Of a stretch of DNA of 64,000 bases, positions 8,427 through 15,330 are shown in pieces. A model generated the notes under the pieces. That model worked only from the letters and a program-made list of their open reading frames with translations. It did no database searches and was not told the origin of the DNA. Made by a program: the position numbers and the translations under genes. This DNA is from an uncultured Bryobacterales bacterium (GTDB lineage Bacteria > Acidobacteriota > Terriglobia > Bryobacterales > UBA6623): contig OX638379.1 in assembly GCA_951813605.1 (NCBI GenBank), forward strand, positions 1 through 64,000. The letters run 5' to 3'. Position 1 is the first letter of the stretch, and the number at the start of each line of letters is the position of its first letter.

Positions 8427-8862
8427 CGTCATCGCAACGACTTTGTGCCTCAATAGCGCGATCACAGGCCTCTCTGGCGAGCCAGGGTTGAATCGGTACA
8501 TTCCACGGGGAATCGTGGATCACGACTAGGTCGTTGTCGACCAGCGAGCAAAGACCCACACCTCGGCGGTCGAACTTAGCTGAGTACTGCTGAGCGAGCC
8601 GAGCAGTCGCCATTGGGAGGAGGACGTACGATTTATGGGCGAAACAAGTGTTGCGGTATGCCTGCTGAAGAGCTTCTCGCCAACGAGTCAACTTCGCCTC
8701 GAAAGCAATCACCCTTCCGATCGGTGAGACGCCGACAACATCGACGCGACCACGGTGATAAAAGAACTCGGGTACCAAGGCTAGCGGGCCCCACGGAGCT
8801 TGATCAGCGCCGATCACGTCTAGAAAGTGGTCAACAAGGTCTCGCTCGTATCGGTAGGTCAT
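8419..8862 (-). CDS. PD-(D/E)XK nuclease-like protein, first gene of module
   Basis: A 147-aa protein from the ATG at 8862 (a TTG at 8874 is less likely). The core reads GRVDVVGV, then VIAFEAKLTRWREALQQAYR: Asp41, 13 residues, Glu55-x-Lys57, followed by a long helix with a glutamine. This is the D...ExK signature of the PD-(D/E)XK nuclease superfamily, with Glu6 and Glu32 as possible extra acidic residues. Similar small proteins act in restriction, repair or as sensors. It overlaps the kinase gene by eight bases. A palindromic promoter/operator lies about 30-60 bp upstream. Whether it cuts DNA, and which, cannot be told from the sequence. Confidence 0.65.
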   Translation of the reverse strand: MTYRYERDLVDHFLDVIGADQAPWGPLALVPEFFYHRGRVDVVGVSPIGRVIAFEAKLTRWREALQQAYRNTCFAHKSYVLLPMATARLAQQYSAKFDRRGVGLCSLVDNDLVVIHDSPWNVPIQPWLAREACDRAIEAQSRCDDDV

Positions 8863-8889
8863 CGCTCTTCGCAAATGAAGAAGTCAACC

Positions 8890-8920
8890 ATTATAGACAG
8901 TCTTGTTGTCAATTGACTGT
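8890..8920 (-). promoter_or_regulatory. Putative promoter/operator of nuclease-kinase module
   Basis: On the minus strand TATAAT (8895-8890) lies 28 bp upstream of the nuclease ATG. TTGACA is present at 8912-8907 but only 11 bp from TATAAT, too close for a normal -35, so the true -35 is uncertain. The region is highly symmetrical: GTCAATTGAC (8908-8917) is a perfect 10-bp palindrome, and GACAGT (8896-8901) and its complement at 8915-8920 form a second inverted repeat. This looks like an operator that would block the promoter when bound. Confidence 0.5.
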
Positions 8921-9084
8921 AGTGCCGAGCGCGGAGATGATTGCCGGGATTTCATGGAAGCGGGGACGCTGCGGCTCGGCCGCCCGTGGATAGCGCATGG
9001 CAGGCTGGAGGCGTGCCGGGATTTGGGCACGAGTAGCCTCCGCTCCCGCCGGGCGCAGCCCTCATCGTAGCAGCGAGCGCGAGA

Positions 9085-9345
9085 TCACTGATGCTCCGCA
9101 AGGCGCTGCGCCGCCTCCTCGCTCTCCGACTCCGGCAGCAACACCAAGCCGTTCTTCGCGCAGATGAGCTCGGGCGCCTGTTTCGTGCCCGGCTCCGGCG
9201 GCCGACACGTCAGCTGCGTCTGCGGCGGCCCGTCCGCTCGCTCCCCGCGCCAGAGTTCGGCAAACAGGTACACGCCCACCCCACAGCGGATCCGCCATGC
9301 GGTGCCGGGGATCGGGACGGCACGACCGCGCCGACCGGCTCCGTC
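9085..9345 (-). pseudogene. C-terminal part of an unknown gene, continuing the 31-bp repeat
   Basis: From the repeat at 9291-9321 (GRAVPIPGTAWR) the frame continues IRCGVGVYLFAELWRGERAD and ends in a glutamate-rich tail at 9085. A GTG at 9279 could start a 64-aa protein. Upstream of the repeat the frame is open but nothing looks coding. With the N-terminal half at 6046-6402 it would make one gene of about 150-190 codons if the two repeat copies were joined. No family is recognised. Confidence 0.4.
9291..9321. repeat. 31-bp direct repeat, right copy
   Basis: This copy matches 6072-6102 at 29 of 31 bases. The distance between copies is 3219 bp, a multiple of three, so the reading frame is preserved across the repeats. 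Confidence 0.75.
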
Positions 9346-9594
9346 GACTATCCTATCCCGTGCTGATCGGCAACAGACCGAAGGGGATGAGCTGTGGCGG
9401 AACGGCGCTTAGTCGGAGGGTGGCTGGCCGCCGACCTCCTCTACGCTCTGCCGGTCTCCCAGCTTGCACGCTGGACCGTCGGTGCGCTAACATTCCGATC
9501 GGGCCAATCAGCGCGGGTCGATATATCAATCGACACGACCTGAAACGTCAAGTAGTGAACTTGAACCGACAACCTGGGAACAGAGGGAGGGATC
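9346..9594. other. No gene recognised
   Basis: A stretch of about 250 bp with no convincing coding frame. Its only notable feature is the GGGAGG ribosome binding site at its right end, which belongs to the gene starting at 9595. Confidence 0.3.
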
Positions 9595-9954
9595 GTGACT
9601 CAAATCAGTTTCGGAAGCGTGATTGGGGTGCTGTTGACGGTCGCATTGATAGCATTGACGATCGAGAGAGCACTCTAGCAGATCTTCGATTCGAAACTCT
9701 GGAAGCACATCGAACGGACGCTGGACAAGCAGGCGGGTGGTGACTACTTGGACCTCAAACCCTGGATCTCGGTTGGGGTCTCGGTGACTTTGGCCTTTCA
9801 CCTTGAATTGGACTTGTTCGCCGACACCCTTGGGAAGGATGGGGAAGTCCTTTCGAAGGTATTGACAGGACTGTTTATTGCCGGAGGGAGCACAGGAATC
9901 TACAAGTTCTTCAAGCGCGCCAGAAAACTCAAGGACGCTGCAGTCGCCAAGTAA
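9595..9954 (+). pseudogene. Small membrane protein interrupted by in-frame TAG
   Basis: A GTG at 9595 with GGGAGG upstream opens a frame of 119 codons ending at a TAA at 9952-9954, broken only by a TAG at codon 28 (9676-9678). The part before is a membrane segment (SVIGVLLTVALIALTIERAL). The part after begins QIFDSKLWKHIERTLDK and has two more hydrophobic stretches (PWISVGVSVTLAF and VLTGLFIAGGSTGIY), a layout like a small phage holin or superinfection-exclusion protein. An internal TTG/ATG restart after the stop is possible. It is called a pseudogene because of the stop, but see the finding on recurrent amber codons. Confidence 0.6.
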
Positions 9955-10222
9955 TTGTAGGTTTGACGACGGCCGACCTTTAACCGAAGCGATATCGGGT
10001 CGCTGCGTAAATAATTTGATTGCCGTGCTCGCGTTCGCCGTTTCGCTTCTTCTCCGCTGACCGCGCGCCAAACCGGTAGGCGATGATGCGGGCCGCCGGT
10101 CGCAGTCGGGCTGCAGGCGTCCTCGAATGCTTGGGATTCCGCCACCAGCCACGCCCACGCGACATCCCGCTCCGACGCCCCGTCCCCACTCCCCGGTGCG
10201 ATCCGCTCGTGCGCGACGGCGG

Positions 10223-10465
10223 CTACTCGCCGAACCCGCCCCCGGGCCTCGAGAACTGCATGGTGACCGAGGGGCAGGCCTTCAGGGCACGCTCCCGGGC
10301 TGCGTCCCTGCCCGACTTGACGCGCCGGTTGAGATCGCGATCGGCCAGCGTCAGGTTCAGCCTTTGGTTGGCGAATTGCTTCTTGACCTCGGGTGTCGCG
10401 GCGCACAAGCCGCTGTCGTGGCTATGCAAGAACCCCGTTGAACTAACGGTCGGTGGATTAGCCAA
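10223..10465 (-). pseudogene. Fragment of unknown gene, probably frameshifted
   Basis: An 80-codon frame with a natural-looking segment EVKKQFANQRLNLTLADRDL and NRRVKSGRDAARERALKACP, ending at a TAG at 10225-10223. Another frame on the same strand (down to about 9990) then reads AHERIAPGSGDGASERDVAW and LVAESQAFEDAC, which suggests one longer gene with a frameshift near 10230. The only start at the 5' end is a TTG at 10465 overlapping the upstream gene's stop. Shape and position suggest a phage spanin- or lysis-type protein, but this is a guess. Confidence 0.35.
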
Positions 10466-11456
10466 ATACGTTCATGCGGATGTGCTTACTCTTCTGCGGA
10501 CCCTGCACGTTCCGTTCGCATGCGAATAATTTCATCGAATCAATTGCCGTCACCAACGCGCTCGCACCCCATCGAAAACTGGTGCCATTCCTACATTTTG
10601 CGTGAAACGTGGCCAATTTCTGATGAACCAAATCCTTATTGCCGACGTGCACTTTATACAAGTCTGCAATATCCCTACGCCTCCCAACAAGGCCCAGCTT
10701 CTTAAAACCTATGAGATAAATATTCCCACGATCATCAGACAGAAGCAAAATTCCATTGATATAATCTCTCCACTTAATGTCAGGATGCCAAGACTGTGCT
10801 TTGCGATTTGCGCCGGGAAAATTACGAGGGACCCAAGTCCCATAGTATTTGAACGTGCAGGATTTATTTCCCAAGCTCACGCCAGCATCCGTCTTATAGA
10901 AGTCAATGCTATGACCGTTCCCATTCTTGTAAAATACTGCCAATAAGTATCGATCATTGCCGTTATTGGTCTGGTAGTTCGTGATGCCGACGGATCCTGC
11001 CTTCGCATCAGGCCTATATACGGTCAAACATCGGTGGTATTTGCATTGCTTGCCCTGAATCTTGTAGAATCGCCCTTCGGACTTTCCGCCACCCGAAAAT
11101 CCAACGACAAACCAGTCACCAATGGTTTGAATGCCGCCTAAATGATCCAGACCGCCGGAGCTTTGGACATTATGTGCTTTCTGACAGATATAGTTAAGAC
11201 CAGACTGCTTCTTGCTCCTTCCGATCGCAATGTATAGATTCCTTGTAAGGACGGCCTTAAGATCGCGGATCGCGACTCCCTGTACGTGCCTGTGGAGCTT
11301 GACAAAGTGGTACCAGTGGATGATAGGCGGGAGGTCAGCGCCACGAATCTCGGCCGATTTCCCTTGCCCAGATGGAATTCCGAGCTTTTGAAACGCCGAT
11401 TTTACGCAACCGGGGTCCATTTCAATATTACTGTCTGAGGCAGGAAACGCACACAT
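10458..11456 (-). CDS. Hypothetical protein, 332 aa, AT-rich
   Basis: The ATG at 11456 has GGAGG eight bases upstream and is preferred over the GTG at 11501. The 332-aa product has no signal peptide or membrane segment. It is rich in aromatic residues, glycine and lysine, with repeated strand-like blocks (YLLAVFYKNGNGHSIDFYK, FVVGFSGGGKSEGRFYKIQG, GILLLSDDRGNIYLIGFKK) that suggest an all-beta, possibly propeller-like fold. Seven cysteines are spread through the chain. The gene is noticeably less GC-rich than the plasmid and phage genes around it, a sign of independent acquisition. No function can be named. Confidence 0.55.
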   Translation of the reverse strand: MCAFPASDSNIEMDPGCVKSAFQKLGIPSGQGKSAEIRGADLPPIIHWYHFVKLHRHVQGVAIRDLKAVLTRNLYIAIGRSKKQSGLNYICQKAHNVQSSGGLDHLGGIQTIGDWFVVGFSGGGKSEGRFYKIQGKQCKYHRCLTVYRPDAKAGSVGITNYQTNNGNDRYLLAVFYKNGNGHSIDFYKTDAGVSLGNKSCTFKYYGTWVPRNFPGANRKAQSWHPDIKWRDYINGILLLSDDRGNIYLIGFKKLGLVGRRRDIADLYKVHVGNKDLVHQKLATFHAKCRNGTSFRWGASALVTAIDSMKLFACERNVQGPQKSKHIRMNVFG

Positions 11457-11642
11457 AGAATAATCCTCCACTGCTTGGAACGAGAACTCGACGAGCGTCA
11501 CAGGGACCCGCCGGCTTTCCCCTTTGAATTGGTTTCATTCGTCGACTCTGGGCTCGCCAGGACTGGCTTGCCGGCCCGACGCTGATGCGGACGAATTCTG
11601 GGGCCAGATCAGAGGCTGGTCTAGAAAATCGGCACAATTGCC

Positions 11643-12710
11643 CTACCTGCCCCGGATCAAACTGACGATATCGACAGGTAGAGCCACGCCAATTATCAAA
11701 GCCGTGTTTGTGCTCTCAATTATAGGAGAACCGGGGAAAATAGACTGATTCGTAATTGGACTATTCAGTGCAAAGCCGTCTAAATCCCTAGCTTTAATAC
11801 CTTCGGTGTTAGAGAAACGACTGTATTTTGCTTGGATGCTTCGGTTCTTTTCGTTGGTTTGCGCGTCTCCCGGGTTCATTGACTCGGTTGGAAGTCCGTT
11901 TATATCGTCTAGTAACTGGGATGCAGCTCTCAAAAACCCGGGGCTTAACTCTTTGCCGACACGAATTGACACTCCACCGAATAATTCAACATATCGATTC
12001 ACTCCCACTCCAAGGCCGAAAGCGAAACCGTCAATTGCCTCTGGCGTTGCACTAGCGAATTCGAGAGATAGCAGAAGATCGAAGGTCTTCTTCTCGGAAA
12101 AATGCTTGCCAAAAAAACTCTGAAACTCAAAAAGGTTTACCAAGGCTCCCGCAAAGACGGAAGGACGAAGAGTGCTATTATTCTCAACCAGAAGCACCTG
12201 ATTCTCCTCCGTATAGTCCACCGGATCATCTAGCCTCTGACTAGCGCCAATCGCGATAACTGGTCGAATGATGCTCGGATCATACATAGCGACAGGACCT
12301 ATTGTTGTACCATTATTTCTGAATGTTTCTATTCCACTAGCAGTTTTGATAGTTTCCTTGATAGTCCACCGAATGTAGCCCACAGTTGTAACACTCTTTC
12401 GCGCAAATAATTTAAGCTGGTCGCACGTCGTAGACGTCGTAAATGTAATCTCTCTCAAATTCCCGGTTATTCGCTCGTGACTCCAAGCGGATGAAGGCCC
12501 TGATATTCCTTCGATGTGAGTACTATTAGGAACTGTAATCCGCAACTCAAGTGTGGTGCCCGTTTTGGTGGGAGTTATCTTGCACTTCCAAACTTCGTAA
12601 TCGTCGCCGTAACTGGATTTGCCAGCGGAGGGATTACATTCAAGTTCCTGGGAATGGGCAGTTCCGACAGCAACTACTATGAGAATGAGGCAAGCGATCG
12701 ATTTGCTCAT
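11643..12710 (-). CDS. Hypothetical secreted protein, 355 aa
   Basis: Starting at the ATG at 12710 (GAGGA five bases upstream) gives a clear signal peptide, MSKSIACLILIVVAVGTAHSQ. The open frame extends to 12884 but that part lacks coding character. The exported protein has a beta-rich N-terminal half with paired cysteines (ECNPS, WKCKITP) and a C-terminal half that ends in a hydrophobic stretch, TALIIGVALPVDIVSLI. FGLGVGVNRYVELFGGVSIRV looks like outer-membrane beta-strand sequence. It may be a surface protein that changes the host envelope, but no family is recognised. The gene is AT-rich like its downstream neighbour. Confidence 0.55.
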   Translation of the reverse strand: MSKSIACLILIVVAVGTAHSQELECNPSAGKSSYGDDYEVWKCKITPTKTGTTLELRITVPNSTHIEGISGPSSAWSHERITGNLREITFTTSTTCDQLKLFARKSVTTVGYIRWTIKETIKTASGIETFRNNGTTIGPVAMYDPSIIRPVIAIGASQRLDDPVDYTEENQVLLVENNSTLRPSVFAGALVNLFEFQSFFGKHFSEKKTFDLLLSLEFASATPEAIDGFAFGLGVGVNRYVELFGGVSIRVGKELSPGFLRAASQLLDDINGLPTESMNPGDAQTNEKNRSIQAKYSRFSNTEGIKARDLDGFALNSPITNQSIFPGSPIIESTNTALIIGVALPVDIVSLIRGR

Positions 12711-12904
12711 CGGAGTCCTCTCGAGAATTCCCCTCACTACGTCTTTGACAGCCATAAACCGGGCGATATTGTCACGGGGATACGCCCCTCTCGCTGACCA
12801 GCGCCAACGCTCGCGTGCGCCTCGACGCCGACCAGCCTCAGCTTGTAGTTGCGCTTGTGTCTTGTGGAATTCGGTCATGTTCAATGCTCCTCGTTATTCC
12901 CCCT

Positions 12905-12931
12905 TCACATCTTCCTCCCCGTCTCCATCAC
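12905..12931 (-). repeat. Repressor-3'-end repeat, copy 5 (diverged)
   Basis: A 27-bp unit with four mismatches to the consensus. It is the natural 3' end of the repressor fragment. Downstream lie a short reading frame with GAGGAG at 12889 and the secreted-protein gene. Confidence 0.65.
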
Positions 12932-13060
12932 CTGCGCCACGACCGCGGCCTCTCGCGGCCACGGCACCGGCGCGTACTGCGGATTGTCACTCACGAGCAG
13001 CCAGCGGGGATTGTAGTGCATGAGCCGGTTGACCTGCAACCCCTCGTCCGACCGCGCGGA
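12905..13060 (-). pseudogene. C-terminal fragment of an S24-like repressor paralog
   Basis: Read in frame this gives RSDEGLQVNRL, then WLLVSDNPQYAPVPWPREAA and VVAQVMETGRK. This is a diverged duplicate of the last ~50 residues of the intact repressor at 15304-15948 (RSEDGLQIKRL, VSDNPTYEPVSWPREAEVVA). The rest of the gene is missing. Its 3' end is itself the most diverged copy of the repeat family at 12905-15330, and it is preceded by another copy (13074-13100). Confidence 0.75.
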
Positions 13061-13073
13061 AGATAGATGTCCT

Positions 13074-13100
13074 TCACAACGTCCTCCCCGTCCACATCAC
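13074..13100 (-). repeat. Repressor-3'-end repeat, copy 4
   Basis: Identical to the consensus over 27 bp. On the minus strand it reads GTGATGTGGACGGGGAGG and then ACGTTGTGA. It follows the Sel1 gene stop by about 12 bp and precedes the repressor C-terminal fragment. Confidence 0.8.
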
Positions 13101-13111
13101 CTGCCCCGCCC

Positions 13112-13576
13112 TCACTCCGACTGGTTGATCCGCTCGAACAGCTCGGCGCTGAGCTTCTGCGCCTCCGCGATCTGCTCGGCGGTCATGCGCTTCCGGAGGT
13201 TGTCCTTGTTCTCAATGGCCGGCTTGGTCCCTTGCGCGGCGGCAAGGTTGTACCAGGAATAGGCGCGGACATAATCTTCCAGGACGCCCTCGCCGTTGGC
13301 GTACATGACACCGAGGAGGCATTGCGCACCAGCGTTACCCTGCTCGGCGGCCTTGCCGTACCACTTGACAGCCTCCGCATCATCCTCGGGCACGCCCTTG
13401 CCGTTGGCCTACATAAAACCGAGGTAGTGCTGGGCCATGGCTTTACCCTGCTCGGCCCGTTGGCGCAGCTCCGTGATCCATTCCGACTCCTTCTCGACCG
13501 TACAGTGCCCTAGCAGCGTCAGCGCCAGCACGGAATGGGTAAGAACCGTCGCCAGCCTCGGATGTGTCCGCGTCAT
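13112..13576 (-). pseudogene. Sel1-repeat protein with in-frame TAG
   Basis: From the ATG at 13576 the frame gives a lipoprotein-like leader (TVLTHSVLALTLLGHC), then two Sel1 repeats and a C-terminal tail ending FERINQSE. The first repeat is interrupted by a TAG at 13411-13409 exactly where the second repeat has tyrosine (LLGVMYANGEGV against LGFM-stop-ANGKGV), so the ancestral codon was probably TAC or TAT. An alternative start after the stop would leave a 93-aa fragment without export signal. The start ATG overlaps the stop of a short frame opened by the GTG in repeat copy 3. Sel1 proteins serve as protein-binding scaffolds, often envelope-associated. Confidence 0.75.
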
Positions 13577-13586
13577 CGTTGACCTC

Positions 13587-13613
13587 TCACAGCGTCCTCC
13601 CCGTCCACATCAC
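13587..13613 (-). repeat. Repressor-3'-end repeat, copy 3
   Basis: One mismatch to the 27-bp consensus (ACGCTGTGA in place of ACGTTGTGA on the minus strand). Its GTG opens a five-codon frame whose TGA overlaps the ATG of the Sel1 gene, so it would couple translation into that gene. Confidence 0.8.
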
Positions 13614-13630
13614 TGGTCAGCCTACACGGA

Positions 13631-14197
13631 TCAACGCGCAGCATCGCGCAAACTCCGATAGGCGTCGGAGTCCTTGTGCGTCTCCTTGTGGTGAGCGAGG
13701 TCCCAGGGTGTTTTGCCAATCTTGTTTCGCGTGTTGCCATCCGCGCCTGCATACAGGAGCACGACGATTGCACGTTGGTTCCCGTACATAGCCGCGAAAT
13801 GCAGGGGTGTAGAGTCGAACTCGTCCCGCGCGTTCCTATCGGCGCCTGCATCGAGGAATGCCCTGATAACCGCTGGATGTTCATTGAAAGCTGCTGCTAA
13901 ATGCAGCGGCGTTCGGCCTCTCGCGTCCCGTGCGTCAAGCTCCGCGCCCACATCTAGCAGAGCTTGGATGACACTGGTGTCTTCTTTGAACCCGGCCGCA
14001 ACATGAAGGGGCGTCCCCAATGAGTTCAGTCTGTTCACACCCACGCTAGACGCGATGCAGGCGACGTGATCCTCGACAGTCGCCAACCGCAGGCAGTCGT
14101 GGGCCGGCATCTGGGCGACCAAGGTTGGGCCGCTGCCCCCAGCACATGTGAGCACAAGCGCGACATTCGTTAGAGCCAATGGCAGCTGCATCCTCAC
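13631..14197 (-). CDS. Exported ankyrin-repeat protein
   Basis: A 188-aa protein starting at the GTG provided by repeat copy 2 (14197), or at the ATG two codons later. The N-terminus is a signal peptide, possibly of a lipoprotein (LPLALTNVALVLTCAGGSG). It is followed by about four ankyrin repeats (TPLHVAAGF, TPLHLAAAFNEHP, TPLHFAAMYGNQ, TPWDLAHHK), each with the usual GADxNARD-type turn. Ankyrin proteins bind other proteins; here it would act in the periplasm or at the cell surface. It is a cargo gene of the repeat array and is not needed for element maintenance as far as can be seen. Confidence 0.8.
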   Translation of the reverse strand: MRMQLPLALTNVALVLTCAGGSGPTLVAQMPAHDCLRLATVEDHVACIASSVGVNRLNSLGTPLHVAAGFKEDTSVIQALLDVGAELDARDARGRTPLHLAAAFNEHPAVIRAFLDAGADRNARDEFDSTPLHFAAMYGNQRAIVVLLYAGADGNTRNKIGKTPWDLAHHKETHKDSDAYRSLRDAAR

Positions 14198-14220
14198 AAT
14201 GTCCTCCCCGTCCACTTCAC
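14194..14220 (-). repeat. Repressor-3'-end repeat, copy 2
   Basis: Two mismatches to the 27-bp consensus. It supplies GGGGAGG and a GTG start to the ankyrin gene and is preceded by the 3' end of a second Sel1 gene. Confidence 0.8.
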
Positions 14221-14233
14221 CTGCCCAACGCCC

Positions 14234-14290
14234 TCATTCCGACTGATTGATCCGCTCTAACAGCCTGGCGCTGAGTATCCGCGCCTTCGT
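14234..14290 (-). pseudogene. 3' remnant of a second Sel1-type gene
   Basis: The minus strand reads ARILSARLLERINQSE then TGA, matching the last residues of the Sel1 gene at 13112-13576 (QKLSAELFERINQSE). Nothing upstream continues it. It shows that a Sel1 gene once stood before repeat copy 2, as one still does before copy 4. Confidence 0.65.
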
Positions 14291-14325
14291 GGTGCCCGGC
14301 TTCTGCGGCTTGCACTGAACACATC

Positions 14326-14826
14326 TTATTGGGCTGAGGAGCCGCTTTCGCCGGGATTCTCGTCACTGGAGGGCCCTTGAGGTGCGGGACTCACAGGTTC
14401 CGGAACAGTGACGCTCTGACCTACCCCGCTTTTACGTCCCCGAACAAAGGCCCAAATCAAAGCCGGGAACGGCGTGCCGCCAATGATGCCTGCCGCGACG
14501 TTCTGCCCGAGGTAGCCGAGCCATGCTGTCGTTGCAAAGACGCCCAAAACGGCAATCAATGCGTAGGTCTGGCCGCGTTTAGTGTCAGCTGCCGTATCCG
14601 TGATCGCGGTGATCGTGCACTCGTGTGTGATCGACTGATCCTTCTCGGCCATGCGAAGAATTCGCTCTGCTGCGCCGGGAACAACGGACTCGTAGCCTGC
14701 AAGGATTTCTGGAGCCGGAAGGGGGCCGGAGAATTGCTTTTGGACGGAAACGGTTCGTCTTAACAGAGTATGTTGAGACCCCGCTCCAGAGGTCTTAATC
14801 GCCTGCTTCTCGTCGCTGCTCTTCAC
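14326..14826 (-). CDS. DUF2335 membrane protein
   Basis: A 166-aa protein from a GTG at 14826, overlapping the end of the upstream coiled-coil gene by 32 bp. The middle matches the DUF2335 pattern: SGPLPAPEILAGYESVVPGA and AERILRMAEKDQSITHE, then two hydrophobic segments (about residues 88-104 and 108-128). The C-terminus is proline/serine-rich. DUF2335 proteins are predicted inner-membrane proteins, common on phages and plasmids, of unknown role. The start could be further in, because the domain itself begins near residue 30. Confidence 0.75.
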   Translation of the reverse strand: MKSSDEKQAIKTSGAGSQHTLLRRTVSVQKQFSGPLPAPEILAGYESVVPGAAERILRMAEKDQSITHECTITAITDTAADTKRGQTYALIAVLGVFATTAWLGYLGQNVAAGIIGGTPFPALIWAFVRGRKSGVGQSVTVPEPVSPAPQGPSSDENPGESGSSAQ

Positions 14827-15307
14827 TCACCACCTCGGCTGCTTGGCGGATGTGATTTCCAACACGAGACCAAACTTCGCCCATACGCTCCTCCGCCGTG
14901 GCCCTAGGGAGAATCTGCTCGTATCTATGGGGATCTGGAAAGAGATCAACTAAGCTCCCCACGCCGCGGAGGAAGGATATTTGCCGTAAGTTAGCTACCG
15001 CCTTGTCCATGAACTCCGCCTGAGCACTTATCTTAGACGCAGCCTCACGCAGGGGGTCGAGCGACCTGGCGGCTGCATCGAGTTGGCTCTCCATTGCCAT
15101 CATGGCCTCCCGAGCCCTCGCATTCGCTTTGGCGAGTTGGTTCAGATTCGCAGACAGCGCGCTTAGGTCGATACGGGATAGCTCTCGGACTCTATCGAGC
15201 GCTTGGGCGGCGCTGGCAATCTCTCCCTGCATGCGCGATATGGAATTGCAGATGGCATCCGCCGCTGCTTGAATCTCCTCCGGGGAAGGGTCAACCGTAT
15301 GCTTCAC
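14795..15307 (-). CDS. Coiled-coil protein, first cargo after the repressor
   Basis: A 170-aa protein whose GTG start (15307) lies in repeat copy 1 and overlaps the repressor's TGA (GTGA), with GGGGAGG five bases upstream. The chain is almost entirely helical with heptad patterning (AAQALDRVRELSRIDLSALS, AREAMMAMESQLDAAARSLD), and there is no membrane segment. It overlaps the DUF2335 gene, and the two probably act together. Function is unknown. Such coiled-coil/DUF2335 pairs on phages may modify the envelope, which is conjecture. Confidence 0.65.
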   Translation of the reverse strand: MKHTVDPSPEEIQAAADAICNSISRMQGEIASAAQALDRVRELSRIDLSALSANLNQLAKANARAREAMMAMESQLDAAARSLDPLREAASKISAQAEFMDKAVANLRQISFLRGVGSLVDLFPDPHRYEQILPRATAEERMGEVWSRVGNHIRQAAEVVSEEQRREAGD

Positions 15308-15330
15308 AACGTCCTCCCCGTCCACATCGC
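15304..15330 (-). repeat. Repressor-3'-end repeat, copy 1 (parent copy)
   Basis: This is the natural 3' end of the intact repressor gene, encoding its last residues and TGA. It has one mismatch to the consensus. The same 27 bp contain the ribosome binding site and GTG start of the next gene. Confidence 0.85.

Noticed and set aside
8890..8912. Textbook promoter TTGACA/TATAAT for the nuclease-kinase module
   Set aside because: The two hexamers are only 11 bp apart, too close for one sigma-70 promoter, so only the -10 and the palindromes are proposed.
12905..15330. Integron-like attC cassette array
   Set aside because: The repeats are coding ends of a repressor gene with no attC-type folding and no integron integrase. 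Homologous recombination explains them better.
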